A stretch of DNA of 64,000 bases from Phorcus lineatus (taxonomy: Eukaryota > Mollusca > Gastropoda > Trochida > Trochidae), in the NCBI GenBank assembly GCA_921293015.1, contig OV121093.1:29212622-29276621 (forward strand), written 5' to 3'. The position numbers and the translations under genes are program-made. Positions 12,801 to 22,930 of the stretch are shown one piece after another (the first letter of the stretch is position 1; each line of letters begins with the position of its first letter). The notes under the pieces were generated by a model. The model saw only the letters and a list, made by a program, of their open reading frames with translations. It searched no databases and was not told the DNA's origin.

Positions 12801-13085
12801 CTTTTCATTTTTATTAGATATACCAAGCTATCATAACGTGTATTATAATGTACCATATTTGTCACTTTTAGGCTGCTCCCTGCAACACAAAGCTAAAACC
12901 ACAAAAAAGTGCATATGATAAAATGGTAAGATAGATTTTATATTTCAACTGCAAAGAGTATCGATTTGCTTGTCTGAGAGTAATTATGAAAACATATATA
13001 ATGTAAGAAAACAATTCTAAATATAATGAAGAATATATTTTAGTAATTTGTTCATAGCATTGCTTGTGAGTCATGTACATACCTG
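9850..13085. other. Intergenic DNA upstream of TRIM 1, no gene seen
   Basis: AT-rich sequence with only short unsupported open frames. It should contain the promoter of the first TRIM gene, but no convincing TATA box or start-site motif could be assigned. Confidence 0.45.
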
Positions 13086-13111
13086 AAATAGAAGGGAGGT
13101 TTCATTTTCTT

Positions 13112-13458
13112 GAGAAAGTGTATGTAAGGGATATGAGTTTGTCTTCCCGTATGCAGCTTTAGATTTGAGAAACTGTATGTGAGGGATATGAGTTTGTCTT
13201 CCCGTATGCAGCTTTAGATTTGAGAAACTGTATGTGAGGGATATGAGTTTGTCTTCCCGTATGCAGCTTTAGATTTGAGAAACTGTATGTGAGGGATATG
13301 AGTTTGTCTTCCCGTATGCAGCTTTAGATTTAAGAAACTGTATGTGAGGGATATGAGTTTGTCTTCCCGTATGCAGCTTTAGATTTGAGAAACTGTATGT
13401 GAGGGATATGAGTTTGTCTTCCCGTATGTAGCTTTAGATTTGAGAAACTGTATGTGAG
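13112..13458 (+). repeat. 55-bp minisatellite, about 6.3 copies
   Basis: The unit begins GAGAAACTGTATGTGAGGG and continues through GAGTTTGTCTTCCCGTATG to TTTAGATTT. Inner copies are nearly identical while the first and last are diverged, as expected when arrays grow from the middle. Confidence 0.95.
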
Positions 13459-14118
13459 ACACATGTGTCTTTTTCCCGCATGTAATATATAGTGAAGTAC
13501 TATAAAATGGAAAAGTACAAAATATGATATTATTTACAAGACGATAATGTTATATGTCTCAGTGATAATAACCGTACGCGTTAAAGGCATGAATACACAC
13601 GAATGCATCATTCATATACATTTGAAATATGACATAGACAAAAACAGTAAATAACCTAGCATATCTAATTTCTAGCAATAAATAGTACATAGAATTGAAG
13701 ATTATATACATATATTAGATATATTTTTGACGGACATATTCATTCAGTGAAAAGTGCCTCAGGCCCATAATACTTACAGTTTGCAAAAAAAGAAATAATG
13801 TACATGTTGGTATGTTTATATTCAAGTGTTATATTCTTGGTTTCCTAAAGCAGCTTACTTGGTATTTACGCTTTGTATAGAAATATTGTCTGATGACATC
13901 AGTCGTAGGAAAGTTTCAAGTGTTGGTGGTTTAAGCAGACAATTTGGTATACAGTCTATTCTTTGTTGCGAAGATGTTTTGATAACATCATTACATGGAA
14001 TCCCGCCTCGTTGTAATCAAGACCAGCGGCTGGCGATATATACAGAGACGATCATGATATGGGGTTTTGTATGGTCGGCAGGTTCCACTGTAAGTGTGAA
14101 GCTGCGACAGCAAAACTT

Positions 14119-16363
14119 CCAAGCAGGCACATAGACGTCTAATAATAGACGTCTATTTCTAATCATAGACGTCTATTAGAAAGTCTAATAGACGTATTAG
14201 ACGTCTATCGTAGACGTCTTTTAGACGTCTAAATATGGTCTAATCTGTGGTACTAGAAAGACGTCTAGGCTTAGACTCTATAAGACGTCTAGGCTTAGAC
14301 GTCTATAAGACGTCTACAGGTAGACGTCTATTAGACGATAGACGTCTTTTAGACGTTTATTAGACGTCTTTTAGACTAATTTTAGACGTATATTAGACGT
14401 CTGTCAGACGTATATTAGACGTCTTTTAGACGTTTAATAGACGTTTGTTTGACATATATCAAACCTCTACTAGAAAAGTAAATACAACAGAAGTCTGAAA
14501 CAATTTTAGCATGTGTCTTAATGTGGTTGTGTTATACCCCAGTATAATAATGCTATGCAGTGGTAACTTCATCAGGATTCTGGGCTTCAAACAAAAACCT
14601 GTATTTTGTAAGGCACAAATGCATATTTTACATGAAAATCGATACATTTAAACCAAATTATTTAACTATTTCACTATTTAAAACAATATAATGACTTAAA
14701 ATGGAGACCATTTTAGAATTTGATATGGTAACTTAATTTCATGTTTAGTTTAAAATTTTCTTATGAATAGATTCATAATTCAGAATAAGTGATGAGCAAT
14801 CATGCCTTGAAAATAAACAAGAAAAAAGATCAAATAAGATGAAATATTTATTCAATAGCAAAATCTATTTAATGTAATCAACATATATATTTTCATAATA
14901 ATACAAAAATATTTGCTTTTATATGTTTTGAAAAATTAACTTTACTTAGAATCAGATTTGTCAAATCTTCATATCATTGTCCAAAGCTGAAGAGCAATTC
15001 TTAAGTGTGAATATCCTGATTCAAGGCCATTTTCTTCCTACACCTTCAAAGAGCATCTTAAAAGAATTCAGCCGTTCTTTAGAATTGTATCCTTGATTGC
15101 GTCCTTTGTAACAGATTTGTCAAAGTATCTGAAAATGAATTGAAACCTTAATTGTTATCTCAATTCATGATCATGGTAAATATTTGTACCTATATGTTCA
15201 GATGCAAAGCAAAATATATGTTTACACTGTTAATTATTTTGTAAGCTACGTGTCCGGAAAAAAATACTTTAATAAAAATATAAATGTATACACAGACACC
15301 AAATGAAACTTATATTACTAACTAGAAACTAATAATAGTTGAATCTACATAAGTCAACTATTATAAAAAGTTATTTTTTTGCAGTGAATTAAAATGTCAG
15401 TTATCTAAAATTGAAAATGTTCCACACTGAATCAGTTTCTCTGCATTTAATAAGGGTGTAGTAATCACTAATATTTCACTCTGAAAGTTCGGGTAACAAA
15501 AAACTTAGAGAAAGAATTTGGTCATGATTTTTTCGGTTTCATTAAAAAATTGAGAAAGCTATATTTTCCTCCAAATATATATACTAACAAAACACTACAC
15601 ACATATTTTGAAGTAGCATCACAAAATTACGAGCTGAAAGTTATTAATGGAAGAGGCTGTACCATCAGATGCACGACCATTGTAAACAAAGGAAAGATAC
15701 CGACTAATGAGAATCTTGATTACTGACAAGGTAAAACTAATTATAGCGTGCCCTATATACAGAAAACATAGTCTTACCTAAACTGTAGACGAAAAAATCC
15801 GTAAGGAACACCACTTCAGATTCGTTGATATCGAGAAATCATCTTTTGAGAACAAAGGATTGAAAATGGCCCCTAATTAAAGCTGATGTAAGGGCCGCAA
15901 CTCTGCATGGAATAGCATTTCATTGACTACAATTTCGATTTGGATTAAAGTTCGAATCTCTTCACCCAGAACATTTAATAATTTTTCTTCTTATAAATTT
16001 TTACTTTTCTTAAATATGAATTACATTTGAGTGTTATATATTATTTGATGCAAATATTTTCTTTACCTACAAAATATATTGTAATATTAATGTAAAGTGA
16101 CAGAAATCTTTCAATGTTGACTTCCTAATTTTGGAAAGGTTTGTTTTTATTCAATAAGAATAGGAATAATCTTTCAAACTGAAATATGAGAGCGTTATAA
16201 TAAAATTGTTCGGAAGTGCAGGTCTACCTTAAGACGTCTTTAAGACGTCTATTCAACGTCTAGGCTTAGACGTCTATATGTAGACGTCTTTTAGACGTCA
16301 TGTATAGACGTCTAAGCCAATCTAGACCTAATTTAGACGTCTAAAAACGTCTTGTGCCTGCTG
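14119..16363. mobile_element. Non-autonomous DNA transposon with AGACGTCT subterminal arrays
   Basis: The ends are inverted: left CCAAGCAGGCACATAGACG, right complement CCCAGCAGGCACAAGACG. The left 330 bp (14130-14455) and right 130 bp (16228-16352) are built from many copies of the palindrome TAGACGTCTA and its half-sites in both orientations. The 1.75-kb interior is AT-rich and has no recognisable coding region. Such end structure is typical of transposase-binding subterminal repeats. I cannot name the superfamily and cannot define a target-site duplication with confidence. Confidence 0.8.
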
Positions 16364-16607
16364 GGTTAGTTATAATTGACCTTTGATTTAGTTAAACTGT
16401 AGTGGTAAGATAATGATAATAATAAGTATTATTTATTATACATTTGGTGATTCTATAGCCCTGTTTTCAAGAATAAAAAGGCTTGGTTTCTTCTATACAG
16501 ACTCAAGAGGACAAACGGAACTATTATGTAAATTGTAAATTCGGTGGTTGTTTGGCCCCTTTAAAGTTTTACTGTCTATTACGCTATTTAGATGTCATTC
16601 TTGTTTT

Positions 16608-16637
16608 GGGGGTGGAGGGGGTGGAGGGGGTGATGGT
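16608..16637 (+). other. G-rich tract, potential G-quadruplex
   Basis: Three GGGGG runs and further GG pairs in 30 bases (GGGGGTGGA repeated). It stands out in AT-rich surroundings. No function is inferred. Confidence 0.6.
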
Positions 16638-16714
16638 GAGATATTGTTCGAAAGACATATTGGCAGATGATCAAATGTATATTGATATATATTTTGATAA
16701 TTTCAAAATATTGT

Positions 16715-17910
16715 AAAGTCCGATGAGCTACCGAGCCGATAGCTACATCTTGATGTTTTATCATAAAGGATTATTCACTTCGTATTAAGGATATAAGGAA
16801 TCGTGCAATAAATGTTTAGATCAGGTATGCATACGAAATAAACTGGGTGAAACTGTCGATAAGTTGTTTAGTATGTAATTAAAATCCAGTGACAGAAACA
16901 ACATAAATTGGTTCTGTGAATTTGGTACATGTATTATCGACAGTATGTTCTATTGATAAAATTCAAACATGTTCACATAGCTTGGGCAGACACGTATTTC
17001 TTTCAAACAACTTTGAAAGGTTGTAAAGAATCCATTGCTTTAAATGTTTGTGAATGCGTTATTGTTTAGCGTCACTATGCCATTAGTTCATTTTTATCGT
17101 CATGTGCTTTACATATACACTTGTATTCAATTCTTGGGAAAATATTGTTTAACTCAACACACATATATAAACGAATTAATGTGTTTCACTAACTATGTTT
17201 TGTTATGATTTATCAATGATTTGATACACGTTAGCGTGGATCTAACCTCTTGAAGTATCAGTGAACTGTATTTCAAACTCACAGCAGCGCATGTGATTGC
17301 GAGTACGACCGAAGCCTACCTAAACAAACACATTACCTGAACCCCCACAGGCGGGTGTCTTACTGTGATAACGCTGACTTTATCACGTTCAGTCATGTAC
17401 TGCAATGCACAAGTGAGTTTAATTCTAGACGTGTATGATTAATTGACTTTGGAAGCATTTTCTATGTCTAGATAGGATAGTATCACAGAGGTTTTAATAC
17501 AATACGCTTACTGAATACAAAGATAGAAATAAAAAAAAGGTGTTTTCATTGAAGCGCACACTCTCAGTTTAACATATGTAAAGTGTACCTTTAAGTATTA
17601 TTATCAATCTAGCACTGCCTTAATAATTCACTTAAATTATCAAATAATCCTAAAAACTAATTTAAAAAATTAGTCTAAAAACTCATAAACACCAGCTAGT
17701 TTTTGCTTATAAATCGGCACTTAAAATGCAACAGAGTAAATTTTCCAATCACATTTTACAGCAGCTTTTATCATATATTTATGTTTTCTCATTAGATATA
17801 TACTGTGTTTTAGCAGAGAAGATGTTTGAGAAACAAGAACATTTTCGGGATATGAAACTCAACAATAACAAATTGTTGATAAAGTTATGTTTTGTTAGCA
17901 GGTTAGATCT
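16715..17910. repeat. Segmental repeat, copy 1 (pairs with 33375-34630)
   Basis: Collinear similarity with 33375-34630: GATGAGCTACCG and CCAATAGCTA-like start, TTATGATTT.TCAATGATTTG, CCCCCACA.GCGGGTGTC, CTAGATAGGATA, and GCACTTAAAATGCAA near the end. A third short copy of the start lies at 35545-35620. This copy lacks the promoter-like segment present in the other one. Confidence 0.8.
17337..17399 (-). pseudogene. Exon-like relic, 21 codons, promoterless copy
   Basis: On the minus strand an acceptor-like GTGCATTGCAG precedes 63 nt that end at a donor-like GGGGTTCAG/GTAATG. The frame is open and starts near MTERDKVSVITVRHPP. The copy at about 33896-33960 keeps the frame with mostly amino-acid-changing differences, so it may be a noncoding leader exon instead. 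No downstream coding exon was found. Confidence 0.35.
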
Positions 17911-17944
17911 CAATTGTATCCAATTCAAAAGTGCTGTAACGATC

Positions 17945-18140
17945 ATGGTTCGCTATTTCTTGCCGATGCTCGCAGGTTTCACCGCAATGCATAGCCACAG
18001 TGGTGTTGCGGGCTTTCTCCCTGCAATAAGCCATATCACCTCACCCCATCTTCAAGTCAACAGCCATTAAAGGACAAGAAGTATGAAGCATGCGTTGCAC
18101 GTGTAAAACGTGCTCATTTCACACATGAAATACATTCGGC
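17945..18140 (+). mobile_element. S1 SINE fragment fused to repeat module B
   Basis: 17945-18055 is the middle of an S1 SINE (CAGGTTTCACCGCAATGC, GTGGTGTTGCGGGC). It is followed at 18065 by a truncated module B (GGACAAGAAGTATGAAGC, GCACGTG, CGTGCTCATTTCACAC). Confidence 0.7.
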
Positions 18141-18350
18141 ACTTTTATGAAAGCAATGTTGTAAATTAACCGATTTAATAACACAGTACTAGCATTGTTA
18201 TTAGATTGACCATAGCGGCTGCAGTTCTGCTTTTCTGGTTTTGAGCAAAATTTTTATATTTGATATCATAGTTCATGCGGATTTAATGTAACTTAACATT
18301 AAATACTTCCGGCCTTTGGAATTCCACTTTACCACCTGAAGTACACTGCA
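18140..18350 (+). mobile_element. Fragment of element X
   Basis: Matches the middle of element X at 20090-20285: TTTATGAAAGCAATGTTGTAA, GTTCATGCGGATTTA and TTAAATACTTCCGG. Both ends are missing. Confidence 0.7.
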
Positions 18351-18689
18351 TTATTTAAAAAAGAGGCATTTACGGCAGGGAATATAGAGTTTTATACCTC
18401 AGCAGAAGTATTGTATTGTGTTAACAACATAAGTGACCAAAACTGACATTTTCCCGAGCAACAGCACAAGTGTTGTATTGATATAACAACTTAACGTCTC
18501 GCAGATAAGAATTCGTTTCTTTATTTTCTTTTCTTTACATACCCAATGACGTACGGCCCTTAAACTAATTCGAATCTCAAAATCCTTCCTTAAACGTATT
18601 ACATTGATTTCAATACAAGCAAACCATACCTTTTCTTATTCATTATTGGAAATCATTTGTTGGTGCAAAACATTAGAAAGATGAATGAA

Positions 18690-18800
18690 CTTTTGCACTG
18701 ATTGACCTTCCTACTTAGTCAATAGACACGACTCTGCACGTGTTGCACGCTTTTCACGAGTTGTCAGTAGCTTTATAACATGCTAGAGCAACTAAATCTT
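18690..18800 (+). repeat. Dispersed repeat, module A
   Basis: TTTTGCACTGATTGACC, then CTCTGCACGTGTTGCACGC and TTTTCACGAG. It is the counterpart of 3066-3185 in the duplicated unit. Confidence 0.75.
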
Positions 18801-19659
18801 CAGGAATACATTTATAGCTCGAATTCATTATTTCTAAAACGTTAAGAATTGAACAAATAGATGAAAGACAAATATTGTTTTACCATTCTACCATCGTTCT
18901 TTTAGAATTACGTTAATTATAAATATAATGTCGACTTGATTCTGTGTTATGGTAGAAAGTTATATAGAACATTGCCAAAATGTTAGATAAATAACTACAG
19001 TTTGTTGATTAAATACAGTTTTGTACAGTGACAATATGAAGAAATATATATTATGAGGACCAAAACGGGCAATGTTACGTGTCAAGAAGTCAAACGAAAA
19101 TAAGAACACTCCTCTCAAGTAGCCAAGGACAGTGTTCCATATTTAAATCGAGTATGCATATAAAATGGACCGTTCTCTCCCAACAGAGGTAGCTCCGTCA
19201 TAAATTCCTATACTACCTCTGTCCTAATACGAAGGTTTTCCATGAAAACAAAAGAGTTTTCATATATTTATTATTCGGCGGTGAATATGTGTGATGTTTT
19301 GAATTTATACCAGCATATGTATGGCTTTTATCAATGGCAAAGTATATCTTATTTGTTCAGCCTAGAATTGTGTTAAACTACAAATGACGACATATATTAT
19401 ATGACAGTATTTTACATGGACGAACATTTGCCGACAGTTACTTTGTGAACGTCAGAGTGCAACAAACGCTTTGATTTTTTTTTAACAAAGTCAGGGTTAA
19501 AGTCAGTATAAACTAAGATAGATGTAAACAAATGCGTCAAATGCAATAAGAAAGGCAATATGAAATAGCTTTTACTTTATTTGACGATTCAACTAACAAG
19601 TATCCGATCATCAATGTAAAGAAACATTACAACTATCCTTTTAGGTGAAATCTACAAAA

Positions 19660-19788
19660 CTGTAAAGTATAAACAACCGTTTGAGGACAAGAGGCATGAA
19701 GCATGTGCTGCACGTGCCTGGCATGTTCATTTCACATGGAAACGCAATCTGCACGTGCAAATTGTCTTTGACATTCGGAAGCAGGTTG
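19660..19788 (+). repeat. Dispersed repeat, module B, split by element X
   Basis: GAGGACAAGAGGCATGAAGC, TGCTGCACGTGC, CAATCTGCACGTGCAAAT and GGAAGCAGGTTGTT. Element X interrupts it at GTTGTTAA, and the remainder (ACAGTTAAGAAGAATATTGC) resumes at 20418. Uninterrupted copies at 47570 and 54830 read through this point. Confidence 0.75.
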
Positions 19789-20417
19789 TTAAAAGGCACT
19801 AGTGCACGCTTTTCAATTTTAAATTGGCTATTTTAAGGTTGAAGTAGAACTTATGCATTCACATAAGCTTTCTATCGATGCAATGAAATAATTAAAATTC
19901 TTTACAACTGACCTGCAATCAACAATGAAAAAATAAAAACAGCCGCTGTCGACTTGGACATATAAAAAACTCTAATGTTATCTGTGCTAACGGATATATT
20001 ATAAACAGTTGAACGCGGCTGAACTAGTACTATGTGCAGCTGTTGTATTTACCTAAACTCTGAACTGAGACCAAATAATGAATTATGTTTTATGAAAGCA
20101 ATGTTGTAAATAAAGCGATTTAAGAACACAGCATTAGCATTGCTATTAGATTGACCAAAGCGGCTGCCGTTTCCGCTTTTTTGGTTATAAGCAAAATCTC
20201 AATATTTCCGATATCGTAGTTCATGCGGATTTATTGTAACGTAACATTAAATACTTCCGGTCTTTAAAATCAATTTTACCACCTGAATGCGTAAATATTT
20301 GTTAAATAACTTACGAGGTAGATTGCTTGAGTGAGGATCTTGAATAAAATCGAGAGATATGCAGTATCCGTGCGTTCGTTGTGTTAACGAAATATTGGTG
20401 TGCACTAGTGCGTTTAA
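19789..20417 (+). mobile_element. TTAA-flanked MITE, element X, copy 1
   Basis: About 621 bp between TTAA 19789-19792 and TTAA 20414-20417. The ends share an inverted GCACTAGTGCAC (AAGGCACTAGTGCACGC left, ACGCACTAGTGCACACC right complement). A full inverted copy is at 27004-27620. It has no coding capacity. Confidence 0.85.
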
Positions 20418-20689
20418 ACAGTTAAGAAGAATATTGCTCAATTTTCCGATTTCATTTACTTGTAGTTATAAGATCATTGTAGTGGCCAGTCATAAAAGGA
20501 ACTTACTATTATGACAAAATTTATTAACACCGTCAATTTCCCAAAGAGTGTTACTAGGCTTTAAAAGGCCTCTCTTCATACAATCTTCCCATCTTCTTCT
20601 CATAAAATTCAAACACTTACTGGCCGAAAATCCTATTCACACTGATTAAACTACACGTTATTGCTTTGAAACCCGGCACAGGTTCACAA

Positions 20690-20765
20690 AGCACGACAGG
20701 AGAGATGACTCTGCATGAACTGCACGCTTGTCACGTGCTAACCGGAAGCTGTGAACGCCATGCTA
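20690..20765 (+). repeat. Dispersed repeat, module C core
   Basis: GAGATGACTCTGCATGAACT, GCACGCTTGTCACGTG, then GGAAGCTGTGAACG. It is the counterpart of 5287-5370 downstream of the first TRIM gene. An AGGCTTTAAAAGGCCTCTC hairpin motif that precedes C in other copies lies at about 20558. Confidence 0.7.
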
Positions 20766-21154
20766 AATATGAAGGGAGAAAAATACATAAGTCATACCTC
20801 TTTCTTACTTCTAAATGTTTAAATAAGCATACATAAGCTATTAATTTTACACATGTTGAATAATTGTTTTTGACAATTAGTAAATATATATTCACAAGAT
20901 AATAGGCAAGAAGAATTTAAAACAATTGCAATTTGACAAGATACATTTTAATATTATAGCTTTTCTAAGATTCGTTCAATTGAATTATTAATCTGAAAAA
21001 GTTGGAATGTTTTCAAGTTGGAGTCACTAACAATTTAAATTTATCGACCTGTATTACAAACTGGTTGGTCTTCATGGTCATACTTTTGTCTTACATATAA
21101 CAATGAATGAAAATGCTACATGCACACCTAACCTAATCCGTATTTGTGTAAACC

Positions 21155-22930
21155 TTTATATATATATATATATATATATGGATATTTATATAGCGCTGTC
21201 GTCCATCCAAATGCATGCTCATAGCGCTTAGGAGTCTCTCGTACAGCAGATGTCCAATAGCAACTTGGAAGAGTTCAATCCGAGTAATATTTTGAGAAGA
21301 GGTGTGTTTTTAGTGCAGATTTGAAATTGTCAAAGGTGGGGGATGTTTTCAGGACGAGAGGGAGATTGTTCCAGAGGCTGGGTGCTGCAACACAGAAGGC
21401 TTTTTCTCCAAAGAGTTTCAGGTTCGATCTAGGGACAGACAAGAGAAACTGGTTGTCGGATCGGAGATTCCTGAGAGCCTTGTGGACTGTTAGGAGTTCA
21501 CACAGATAAGATGGTGCTAAGTTCTGCTGACACTGATAGGCTAGGCACAGTATCTTATATTCAATCCGAGCTTGTACAGGCAACCAGTGGAGCCTCTTCA
21601 GAACTGGCGTGATGTGTGATGATTTGGCCGTTCTTGTAATGATTCTAGCGGCAGTGTTCTGAATTTTTTGAACACGTGTGAGCAGATCATGACTGATGCC
21701 GTAGAGAAGACTGTTGCAATAGTCAATTCTAGAAGTGACTAAACACTGAATTAAGGTTCTTGTAGCATCGGTGGTCAGGAGGTGACGAATGTTTCCAATG
21801 GCTCGGAGGTGGAAGTAGCAGGTTCTACATAGGTAGTCGACATGCTTATCCATTGTGAGATTTGAGTCAATGAGAACACCCAGACTCTTCACACAGGGAG
21901 AGATCTTGATGGAGGTGTCAACAACAGTGATCTCATTGCAGCTGATCTTTTGAAGGCGCTGCTTTGTACCAATTAATATTGCCTCAGTTTTATCGCTGTT
22001 GAGTTTCAGATCGTTGTTGGACATCCAAGCACTGACTTGTTGTGTGCAGAGAGTTGTGCGGGCAAGAGATGTTGATAGGAGCTGGGGCTTGAAGCTATCC
22101 ATGAGTTGTGTGTCGTCAGCGTAGGAATGGTGATTCAATCCTTTCTCATCGATGATGTTCTCGAGACAACTTGTGTACAACACAAACAACACAGGGCCAA
22201 GGACTGACCCTTGAGGTACTCCGCTTTGCAAACTGACTTTTTCAGAGGTTTCACTGTTGATGGTGACTGCCTGTGTTCTCAAGTGGAGATAGGATGTAAT
22301 CCATGCCAGAGCAGAGTCAGTGATGTGGAACTGACTCGAGAGACGACTGATGAGTTTGTCGTGGTTCACAGTGTCAAACGCTGCTGACAAGTCAAGTAAG
22401 ATCAGCGACGAAACATTACCTGAGTCCACAGAACAGCGCAGGTCATTAATTATTCTCACAAGAGCTGTCTCAGTGCTGTGCCTTGGACGATAGGCTGACT
22501 GATATTTTCCAAGGAGATTATTTGAGGATAGATAATCTCTGAGTCTGATGTCAACGGCTCTCTCCAATACCTTGGACATGAAGGACAAATTTGACACTGG
22601 CCGATAGTTGTTAAGGGCATTGCAGTCAAGGTTAGCTTTCTTGAGTGAGGGTCTGATGACTGCAGCTTTGAAGACATCAGGAAAAATACCTGTACATAAG
22701 CTGTTGTTGACAAGCTTGGTTATCACAGGTAGAAGAAGATCAAGAAAGTTTGCAAGAATCTTAGTTGGAATGGGATCCAGTGAACATGACGTCTCCTTTG
22801 AGGCATTGATAATGTTCAAAATCTCATTCTCAGTGAAGGGAGCTAAATCAGTTAAAGGACAGCATGGTGTTTCTGAAGTAGACATGCTTGTAGATTGTGT
22901 ATCCACCACATGTTTGTCGATATTTATATA
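21155..22930 (-). mobile_element. 5'-truncated CR1/L2-like LINE inserted in TRIM gene 2
   Basis: An insertion of about 1.76 kb relative to the paralogous TRIM gene. The 8-bp word TTTATATA occurs at both borders (21155-21162 and 22923-22930) and fits a target-site duplication, although the left copy merges with the (TA)n tail of the element. The 3' end has the AGCGCTATATAAAT-type sequence seen in many CR1/L2-like elements. It encodes a reverse transcriptase without the endonuclease. The insert lies in the same transcriptional direction as its host gene. Confidence 0.88.
21275..22922 (-). CDS. LINE reverse transcriptase, 5'-truncated but uninterrupted
   Basis: The frame is open from the insertion border to its stop, about 550 LINE-encoded residues (the open frame runs on into TRIM sequence up to 22990). 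Reverse-transcriptase motifs are in order: LLDLSAAFDTVNH (motif A), SGVPQGSVLGPVLF (motif B), SYADDTQL (catalytic motif C), LKLNSDKTEAI and VKSLGVLID, then the thumb region HWLPVQARIEYKI and the C-terminal AAPSLWNNLP. The apurinic endonuclease domain that should precede it is missing, so it cannot move by itself. The lack of stops or frameshifts points to a recent insertion. The family assignment to CR1/L2 rests on these motifs and on the 3' end. There is no sign that it is expressed alone. Confidence 0.9.

Noticed and set aside
13112..13458. CRISPR-like array
   Set aside because: Units are contiguous without unique spacers, and the DNA is from an animal.
14459..16200. Transposase in the interior of the AGACGTCT element
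   Set aside because: Only short AT-rich frames are present and no catalytic motif was found.
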